DNA of 5,788 nt from Candidatus Omnitrophota bacterium (lineage in GTDB: Bacteria; Omnitrophota; Gorgyraeia; Gygaellales; Profunditerraquicolaceae). The notes beneath the pieces are model-generated. The model made no database searches and was not told the DNA's origin. It saw only the letters and a program-made list of their open reading frames with translations. The DNA lies in NCBI GenBank assembly GCA_023247875.1, contig JAHFFQ010000098.1:1-5788 (forward strand), read 5' to 3'. This document shows, piece by piece, positions 1 through 5,788 of the stretch. The position numbers and the translations under genes were made by a program. Within the stretch, counting starts at the first letter, position 1. Every line of letters begins with the position of its first letter.

Positions 1-2
1 CC

Positions 3-110
3 AATATGCTCCCCGCGAATGTACCGGCGGACTTAGAATCACTGCAGCTTGGAGATACGGATACTCAGGCAAGGTCGGCTGAGTCGCCGGTAAAGGCAGC
101 CGCGGACGGT
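3..110 (+). other. Ser/Ala/Pro-rich linker at the left edge (residues 1-36)
   Basis: This stretch is rich in Ala, Ser, Pro, Asp and Glu and has no predicted fold. It contains the short string SPVK at residues 28-31 and runs directly into the first copy of the repeated module, which opens with SAVES. Similar S-P-V or S-A-V strings sit at the start of repeat copy 2 (193-195) and after the C-terminal helical region (1881-1883), so this is read as the seam between an unseen upstream domain and the repeats. It could instead be the disordered N-terminus of the protein if Met2 is the true start. Confidence 0.5.
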
Positions 111-3100
111 TCGGCGGTGGAATCTATCGTTACATCGGCATTTAAAGAGATGGGCAGGATAGGGAACAGCCTACTTTCCAGGTTACACGAACTTAGCGAA
201 AAAAGATTGGATGATTTTGTTGATACAAAGAAAACTTCAACATTAAACCTCTTTACCTTGAGGAATCAACTAATGAGGGAGTTGGGATTAAGGGAAATAC
301 CTAATGGCCCAGAGTCTATAGAGAAGATAACGGGAAATTATGAAATTACGGATATTCAAACCATTTCCCGGGAATTAGGCGGCCTTATTCAACGGCTGCA
401 AATAAAAGTAAGAGAATTAGCGCCAAAGTCGAGTGAGAAACAAGATAAAATCAGCCATTGGAAAGGGCTAAGACCGGAAAGCCATGCAGCTTTTGGTAAG
501 GCCATAGAACAACTTTCAAATTTAAAGGAAAAATTAGATAGAGATTTATACCACTTGAGTGAACGAGCAGGCGCTAGCTCGGCGGTGGAATCCGTCGTTA
601 CATCGGCATTTAGCGAAATGGGCAGGATAGGGAACAGCCTGTTTTCCCGCTTACACGGCCTTAGCGAAAGAAGATTCGATGATTTTGTTGACGCAAAGAA
701 AACTTCAACATTAAACATCTTTACCTTAAGGAACCAACTGATGAGGAAGTTAGGACTGAGAGAGGCGCCTAATGGGGTAAATGGCATAGAGAAAGTTACG
801 GGAAATTATGAAATTACGGATATTCAAACCATTTCCCGGGAATTAGGCGGCCTTATTCAACGGCTGAAAACCCGCGCAGAAGAATTAAAGCCGAAAAAGA
901 TCGAAGGGAAGGGTGAAATTAAACATTGGAAAGGGCTAAGACCGGAAAGCCACAAAACTCTTCTTGATGCCATAACAAAATTTGAGCGCTTAAAAATAAA
1001 ATTAGACAGCTATTTGGTTAATAATAAACTCCAAAATACCGATTATAATATAGATGAATTAATGAATCAATTGTATGGCTTATCTATTGCTGAAGCCAAG
1101 GCAATGGCGGACAAAGAACAGAATGCGGAACGCAAAGAAGCGTTAGGTAACTTGATCAATGCTTTATTCGCGACTTCGGAAAAGGGTTCGCCGAACCGCG
1201 CAGGTTGGGGTATGCCTAAATTGCTGTGGCTTCTGGATTCCCCAGAAGGTAAAGAAGCGGTCCGGGAAATTTTACAGGATGCGCAAAATATACGTAAGTC
1301 ATACAAATATGTAATTTTTTCAGGTATGGGCGGCTCAGGTCTTTCTGTCCAGGTAGTGAAGACCACTTTTGGAGAAGAGAAAATCCGCATTTATAGTCTG
1401 GGCACTACTGCTCCGGGAAGCCTTAATGCGATACTGGAAGAAATAGCTGCAAATGAAGGCGGCTCATTAAAAGACGCGCTTAAGCAGACTTTATTCATCC
1501 CGGTAAGCAAATCCGGCACTACCGCGGAAACCATATCGCACCTGAATTTCTTCCGCGATACATTTGAAAGATTTGGTATCGATTCAGAGAAACACATCTG
1601 GGTTATTACTGATAAAGGTTCGAAAATGGATACCGGCGTGTATAAGCAGCGAGAGATACAGCCTGAAGACCGCCTGCAGGAAAGAAAGGATAGGGGCGTT
1701 ACAGGAGACATAGGCGGAAGGTTTACTGCGCCTACAACTATGGTATTTTTGCTTCCGCTGGCGTTAGTCGCTCCTGAAAGGCTGGGGTTAATATTGAAAA
1801 TAGCAAAAGAAATGAATGAGAAAGGAACGGGAGAGGAATTCCTGAAGCTGGCGGTATTCTTATATTATTACGCCGATGAGCTTAAAAAAGATAAGCTTAC
1901 TATATTCGTGCCGGATGAGCTGAAAGAAATCCGCACCTGGTTTCATCAATTGCTGGAAGAATCGCTGGGTAAGGATAACAAAGGAGTTTTTCTCTTTTTC
2001 GGCGAAAACATAACTTTAGATACCGTAAAAGAGGGATTAAAGCCGGCTGAAACAAATGACCGCGTTTTTCTGCGTATAAATGGCATGAATAAAAAGGTTC
2101 AGGAGGGACTTTGGGATTACCTCAAAAAGAATAACTATCCTGTTTTTGATATAAATCTCGGCGATTCTATGTTGAAACTGAAAGGCCGCGTAGGGAATGT
2201 TGAGCAAGCCGAAGATAAGGATTTTATGGGCGGGTTAATGCTTGGCTTACAGAGAACTGTCGCCTCTATCGCTTTTCTATGGAAAATTTGCGCTGTTGAC
2301 CAAAATGCAGTGCAGGGTTATAAGTGGGAGACTTCACTAATTGAAAAAGAGGTAATAGATTCAGGAACAAAAGATGTGCGTTTGCCTGAAGGATGGAAGG
2401 GTATAAAATTTGGCCCTTTAACTCTATATCTGGAGCCGCTTTTCCAAACCGGGATAATCTCGGAAGCTGATCTATCCAGATCAGGAGTAGATATGAACAA
2501 TGCGCCGCAGGCATACGCGGCTGTTATAAAATTGCTTATTGATAAGGGCGCTTTTGAGGCTGCTGACTTAAGGCCGTACAGCCAGATGGACATTCCCTTA
2601 CGGAATATCCTGGAGAAGGCACGGGAGAATATCTTTACGCAGCGCCAAATACCGGCCACTGTAACACTTGGGCCGAATGATAACCATTCTGTCCAGCAGG
2701 CCCGGCAGGATGGCAGAGACATATTCCTTAGCACATACCTTTCATTTAAGAAAGCAGCAGAGCTTTCACCGGTTCCTTATGAGAATTGGCCGATTCAGAC
2801 GCAGGCCCTAGGCACGGTCAATGCTTTAAGTAACTCCGGCCGCAAGGTTATGTTTATAGTAGGAAACGAAACCGAAGCCGACTCGCAGAAAGCAATAGAC
2901 GAATTTTTCAAGCAGGCAGGAAAGTATTTGAATGGATACGCTTCGTCTTCGGCTGGAGAGAAGGTTCCGGATTACGCTATGGATGAGGAGGCAACCATTA
3001 TACCTTCGGTATCCAGTTCTATCCAAGACTACAAAGAATTTATTGTTAAAAAGCCTATAAAATTCGGCACATCCGGCTGGCGTTTTACCGAAACAGATTA

Positions 3101-5788
3101 CGTAAAAGACGGCAAGTTTATGAATGAGTGGTTTTTGAACGACCTCTATGCAACCGTATCTGCGGGAGCCGAACAAATACGTCTTCAGGAAGAAAATAAC
3201 CGGGGCAGAAAAGGTGTGATTTTAGGTTGCGATACCAGGGCAACCGGACCCTATAGCAATTTGGAGCTGGTTGAATTAGCCGCCCAGAAGCTCGCCTCAA
3301 TGGGAATAAAGGTATATAAAATAGACCATTATTGCCCCCTGCCGGTTGTTTCTAATCTTATCCGGCAAATCGGTGCCGCCGGGTCAATGTATTTTACGGC
3401 TTCGCATAACCCCGGCCGCGGCTATATGATTACAAACGACCAGGGGGAAGCATTGGAAGCAAATAATAACGGCCTTAAATTTAATCCCGCGCATTCCGGG
3501 CCGGCAGAAGAAGCGATTACCGAGCCTTTACAGAAAAAAATAGGGGAACTGCGGAAATCAAAACAGTACAACCTCTATGATAAAAATCGCCATGCTCTGA
3601 ATGTTGAAACCCTGACAATAGGAAAGATGGCCTCTCTTTATATTAGGGCATTGAAAGAAATAATTGATTTTGAAGCTATACGCAGCGCTTTTGACAGGGG
3701 CTCGCTTGATTATATAGTTATCGACCCCAAGCACGGCTCGGCTACCGAATATTTCCACCTCATTATGGCTGAAATCGGGCTAAAAGACGGCGTTCATTAT
3801 GAAATCATTAATTCGGAGCCTGACCCAAGCTTTAAGCAATGGGATCCGGAGCAAGGATATATCATTGACCGTCCTGAGCCGATCGCAAAACATTCCAGCC
3901 ATATGCTTTACCGGATGAATGAGTTGCGGCGTGAGGGGAAAAAGGTTATCGGTATTTCTTGTGACCCGGATGCTGACAGGGTGGGAGTTGTTTCTGGCTC
4001 AGGTAAAGAAAAAGAAGCCGGTTTTATTGACCCTAATAACAATCTTGCCATTGAGGCGCAGTATTTGCTGCAGCAGGAATTCGGCAAATGGCTAAAAGGC
4101 AAGAAGATGTTCGATATAGCTAACCAGCTTGACAATTTTATCAATCACGGTTCATTTTACAAAGAGCATGCCGGGCTGATTAAGCAATTTGTTAAAGAGG
4201 AAAAAATTGCCATAGCCAAAACCATCCCTACTTCGCATATTTTGTACGAAATTGCAGCACTTTGGCAGTGCCCTATATACGATACTAAGGTAGGTTTTAA
4301 ATATGCAAACCCTTATCTTTCGCCTGATACCGATACCCCTGTGCTTATATTTGGAGAAGAATCGCAAGGACTCAATATCAAAAGCCGGGTGAATAATCCG
4401 CTATATGTGGTGCTTGAGAAAGATGCATTCGTAGCCGGTTTAAAAATGGCAGAGATTATTTCTGTTTCTGAATTCTCGCCTAAAGAGCTTGAGGATAAAC
4501 TCCAGGATGTAACCGGTTATTTTGCCTATAATAGAGGTGGCGTAGATTTGCGTGAGTTGACTTCACTGGATAAAATAGACTGGTTAAAAGGAGAGCTAAA
4601 AAAATATCTTGAAGCATTCAAGGCGCGATATGAGGGCGGCGAGATTACAGAGCTTTTAGGAAAAAAGATTAAAAAGGCAGTCTTTGACGATGGTTACAAG
4701 ATAATTTTTGAAGATAGTTCGTGGTTCTGTATAAGATTTTCCGGCACCGAGCCTGTGGTAAGACTTTACACGGAGGCCGCTGCAAAAACATGGAAGGAGG
4801 CTGAAGAAATCCGCAAAACCGTGCATGCTATCGGTGAGCAACTCCTTAAATCCGGTCAGCCGCAACAGCAGGCAGCCCTGCGGGAGATAGTTGATTATCT
4901 AGTTTATTCTATCACGGTGGGAGACCGCACTGGTTTACCGGCGAGGGCAGACGACCCAGCCCCGGCCGCAATCAGAATGGCGGATTTGGAAAGCATGCTT
5001 AAAAACTTGCCGGAAGATATCGCCCCGCCTGATGACACGACGAGAGATTGGTCAACCCCTAAAGTGGATATATTGCGGAAAATGGACGCGCCTGCCATTA
5101 GGCGCCTTATAAGTTTCAACAAACAGTTAATTATTGATCAGGTAACGGCAGAAGTGGATAAAGTGACGGCCGGTTCGACGGTTACCCTTGAATCATTCTA
5201 CGAAGAACATGCTTCTCAAATTCAAGATACAAAGAGAATTCCGGAAATAACCGAGGGTGACCGGAAACGGCTTCCTCAAGAATTACAGGAGGCCTTGATT
5301 AATTTCTGGTTTCACTCACTGTTGATTACTCCGAATAAAATGAAGATAAACTTTACCGTAGAAAGTAAAGAGGCCGAAGAAAGAGAAGACTTCTTAAATG
5401 CGGCATTGTTCAAGCTGTACCTGGCCGGAGAAGAGATGTTACGGGTTTACGTAGAAAAGAAAGGCGAGGCAGGAAAAAAAGAGGTCGGGGTAGTGAAGAA
5501 GCTCTTATTGGATGCGGCCAACCAGTTTTTAAAAATACCTGATTACGATAAAAAGAACGCTCATGAGTTGTTGATTTTACATCAATATGCACAGGAAGTC
5601 ACGCAGCTTTTTATGGAAAAGTATAAGGAATATTACGGCAGTTCTCCGGTGGATCAGACACAGGCCGATTCGGCAGACTCACCAACAATTCCCGAACAGG
5701 GAGAGGTAGGGGGAATTGACTTCAAGCACAAGGCAATGGCCTCAGCTACCCGTTATGAAGCAATGGGCAGCTTTAGCGGGCTTGATTT
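3..5788 (+). CDS. Giant multidomain protein, partial at both ends: duplicated helical module, phosphoglucose isomerase, phosphoglucomutase, C-terminal helical region
   Basis: Reading from base 3 gives 1,928 consecutive sense codons to the window's end, with no stop or frameshift; the other two forward frames hit stops within the first 90 bases. Domains in order are a linker (1-36), two copies of a helical repeat (37-179, 193-335), a connector (336-394), a Tal-Pgi-type phosphoglucose isomerase (395-976), a phosphohexomutase (1010-1616), an unknown helical region (1617-1879) and a linker with a GGIDF motif (1880-end). No signal peptide or membrane segment is visible, so a cytoplasmic location is inferred. 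The true start is unknown: an ATG lies at base 6, but only five bases precede it, and the residues after it look like an interdomain linker, so the gene probably begins further upstream. The fusion would interconvert fructose-6-P, glucose-6-P and glucose-1-P. The size and the end motif suggest an Omnitrophota giant protein, which is inference. Confidence 0.95.
111..539 (+). repeat. Tandem helical module, copy 1 (residues 37-179)
   Basis: First of two in-frame copies of a module of about 143 residues. By hand alignment the copies match at about 105 of 143 positions (roughly 73% identity) with no gap, at a constant offset of 468 bases (156 codons). Visible conserved blocks are SAVES, EMGRIGNSL, FTLRNQLMR, GNYEITDIQTISRELGG and HWKGLRPESH. 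The composition is Leu/Glu/Lys/Arg-rich with heptad-like leucine spacing, so an alpha-helical, perhaps coiled-coil, bundle is inferred. Residues 37-135 are much better conserved than the last 40, which keep the HWKGLRPESH block but otherwise diverge. I do not recognise the family. Its position just before the PGI domain, where Tal-Pgi proteins carry transaldolase, suggests a structural, oligomerisation or scaffolding role, but nothing in the sequence proves this. Confidence 0.95.
330..398 (+). repeat. 69-base perfect direct repeat, copy 1 (core of helical module)
   Basis: These 69 bases (residues 110-132, reading from TGNYEITDIQ to LIQRL) are identical, third codon positions included, to bases 798-866. 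Identity stops at both edges, where neighbouring codons differ (ATA versus GTT on the left, CAA versus AAA on the right). The block is the best-conserved part of the duplicated module. Confidence 0.97.
579..1007 (+). repeat. Tandem helical module, copy 2 (residues 193-335)
   Basis: Second copy of the module, in the same frame as copy 1 and shifted by exactly 468 bases. The copies are separated by 13 residues (180-192) ending in Gly-Ala-Ser. Most changes between copies are conservative (Ile/Val, Lys/Arg, Leu/Ile); clustered changes lie at residues 254-258, 272-288 and 307-331. Copy 2 leads into a charged connector and then the PGI domain. The very high nucleotide similarity in several blocks, including synonymous positions, points to a fairly recent internal duplication or to gene conversion. 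Function is unknown. Further copies may lie upstream of the window, since residues 1-36 are too short to tell. Confidence 0.95.
798..866 (+). repeat. 69-base perfect direct repeat, copy 2 (core of helical module)
   Basis: This is the exact partner of bases 330-398, encoding residues 266-288 of the second module copy. A second exact block of 29 bases occurs at 456-484 and 924-952, covering the HWKGLRPES segment. Both pairs keep the same 468-base offset, so no insertion or deletion has occurred between the copies. Confidence 0.97.
1008..1184 (+). other. Charged helical connector between repeats and PGI domain (residues 336-394)
   Basis: The segment begins with an Asn-rich turn (around residues 342-352) and continues as Glu/Lys/Ala-rich sequence compatible with one or two helices (about residues 353-390). 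In Tal-Pgi proteins the transaldolase barrel is joined to the PGI half by a comparable helical stretch, so part of it may belong to the N-terminal edge of the PGI fold. There is no catalytic motif here, and no start codon with a convincing ribosome-binding site that would allow separate translation of the PGI domain. Confidence 0.5.
1185..2930 (+). other. Phosphoglucose isomerase domain, Tal-Pgi type (residues ~395-976)
   Basis: Interconverts glucose-6-P and fructose-6-P. The first sugar-isomerase (SIS) half carries the glycine loop GMGGSGLS (441-448) and the phosphate-binding SKSGTT (502-507). GGRF (571-574) holds the conserved Arg573. The motif around ESLGKDNKG carries Glu653, equivalent to the catalytic base of classical PGI (consensus ESEGKDGKG). 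The DQ..V...K motif (766-774) supplies Lys774, matching the conserved C-terminal lysine, and NHSVQQ (894-899) supplies His895, matching HSTGQ in Tal-Pgi. As in Tal-Pgi, and unlike classical PGI, the DQ..K motif precedes the His motif. The tail (PVPYENW...ALG...GRKVMFIV) also resembles the end of Tal-Pgi. About 580 residues is somewhat long for such a half. One substitution stands out: the Gly of HSxGQ is Gln898. Transaldolase is absent upstream within the window. Family assignment is firm; activity is inferred from the retained residues. Confidence 0.9.
2931..3029 (+). other. Linker between PGI and PGM domains (residues 977-1009)
   Basis: About 33 residues rich in Ser, Ala, Glu and Asp join the two enzyme domains, consistent with a flexible tether. 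A GAGGAGG string at 2985-2991 looks like a Shine-Dalgarno sequence, but it is followed by no ATG, GTG or TTG at a suitable distance, so the PGM domain is unlikely to be translated on its own. Confidence 0.6.
3030..4850 (+). other. Alpha-D-phosphohexomutase (phosphoglucomutase) domain (residues ~1010-1616)
   Basis: Likely interconverts glucose-6-P and glucose-1-P through a phosphoserine enzyme. All four hallmark loops of the family occur in order. They are the N-terminal KFGTSGWR (1020-1027) with the active-site TASHNP (1132-1137, phosphoserine Ser1134); the metal-binding DPDADR (1321-1326); the sugar-specificity loop GEESQG (1451-1456), preceded by VGFKY (1430-1434); and the phosphate-binding RFSGTEPVVR (1578-1587). 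DTR (1077-1079) and DPKHGSA (1241-1247) are further family landmarks. GEES points to phosphoglucomutase rather than phosphomannomutase (GEMS) or phosphoglucosamine mutase, but substrate choice is inferred. At about 607 residues it is longer than most members (roughly 450-580). About 15 extra residues lie between TASHNP and NGLKF (1156-1160), and another insertion follows EPDP near residues 1269-1290. The last Gly of the usual GEESGG is shifted by Gln1455. Confidence 0.94.
4851..5639 (+). other. Unrecognised C-terminal, mainly helical region (residues 1617-1879)
   Basis: I do not recognise this region. It opens with a Gln-rich stretch (QPQQQ, 1619-1623) after the last helix of the mutase. A Pro/Asp-rich break follows (roughly 1645-1655 and again 1670-1685). 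The rest alternates Leu/Ile/Phe with Lys/Glu in patterns expected for amphipathic helices. A strand-like stretch near the LLITPNKMKINFTVE segment, about residues 1775-1790, interrupts the helices. Aromatic residues cluster in the last helix, ending KYKEYYG. There is no zinc, nucleotide or glycine-loop motif and no membrane segment. The region sits between the mutase and the GGIDF linker. It may be a docking or oligomerisation module, but this is a guess. Confidence 0.6.
5640..5788 (+). other. SSPV linker followed by GGIDF...GSFSGLDF motif (residues 1880-end)
   Basis: Ser-Ser-Pro-Val at 1880-1883 opens a Gln/Asp/Ser/Pro-rich linker that leads to GGIDF (1903-1907), and the window ends in GSFSGLDF (the last residue is incomplete: TT followed by any base gives Phe or Leu). 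From memory, many Omnitrophota proteins carry a GGIDF segment with a nearby GSF.GLDF after a Ser/Pro-rich linker, near the end of the chain. If that holds, the stop codon is probably within a few hundred bases to the right. The role is unknown; a structural seam, peptide tag or processing site are all possible. The sequence itself is certain and the interpretation is not. Confidence 0.6.

Noticed and set aside
6..8. ATG at base 6 as the start of the gene
   Set aside because: Only five bases lie upstream, so no ribosome-binding site can be judged, and the following residues look like an interdomain linker rather than an N-terminus. It remains possible but unsupported.
111..1007. Direct repeats as a CRISPR array or insertion-sequence ends
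   Set aside because: There are only two copies, each over 400 bases long, in frame and coding, with no short regular spacers, terminal inverted repeats or transposase.
3..1184. Transaldolase domain upstream of the PGI domain, expected from Tal-Pgi proteins
   Set aside because: The translation here shows no barrel strands or Schiff-base lysine motif, only the duplicated helical module and linkers.
2766..2774. SPV at residues 922-924 as another module-border linker
   Set aside because: It falls inside the PGI domain, in a segment that aligns with the conserved end of Tal-Pgi, so the match is coincidental.
2985..2991. GAGGAGG as a ribosome-binding site for independent translation of the mutase
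   Set aside because: No ATG, GTG or TTG lies at 4-12 bases downstream. Similar AGGAGG strings at 2101-2106, 4795-4800 and 5287-5292 also lie in coding sequence without a properly placed in-frame start, so they look like ordinary Glu/Arg/Lys codons.
389..5592. Numerous minus-strand open frames of 60-138 codons across the window
   Set aside because: They all overlap the long + strand frame, whose protein has unmistakable enzyme motifs. The reverse translations show no recognisable domains and are rich in Ser, Leu and Arg, as expected of antisense shadows.

Overview
The window is one uninterrupted coding frame on the + strand. Reading from base 3, every codon to the end of the window is a sense codon (1,928 complete codons plus two bases), with no stop and no certain start. 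It is therefore an internal or near-C-terminal slice of a very large multidomain protein. No intergenic DNA, RNA gene, mobile element or CRISPR array is visible. In this frame, codon n starts at base 3n, and residue numbers below follow that rule.

Layout: a short Ser/Ala/Pro-rich linker (residues 1-36); two tandem copies of a helical module of about 143 residues, spaced exactly 156 codons apart (copies at residues 37-179 and 193-335); a charged helical connector (336-394); a complete phosphoglucose isomerase (PGI) domain built like the PGI half of bifunctional transaldolase/PGI (Tal-Pgi) proteins (about 395-976); a short linker (977-1009); a complete alpha-D-phosphohexomutase (phosphoglucomutase, PGM) domain (about 1010-1616); an unrecognised, mostly helical region (1617-1879); and a linker running into a GGIDF...GSFSGLDF motif at the window's end.

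The two enzyme domains catalyse consecutive reversible steps: fructose-6-P to glucose-6-P (PGI), then glucose-6-P to glucose-1-P (PGM). A single chain would thus link central sugar metabolism to the precursor of NDP-sugars and glycogen. All principal catalytic motifs of both enzymes are readable, so neither looks decayed. The duplicated helical module and the C-terminal region have no function I recognise.

Organism: giant open frames carrying enzyme domains, linkers of the type SSPV, and C-terminal GGIDF motifs followed by GSF.GLDF are, from memory, characteristic of Candidatus Omnitrophota (PVC-related, uncultured). Moderate GC and frequent ATA isoleucine codons fit but do not prove this. 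The assignment is an inference; I could not run a search.
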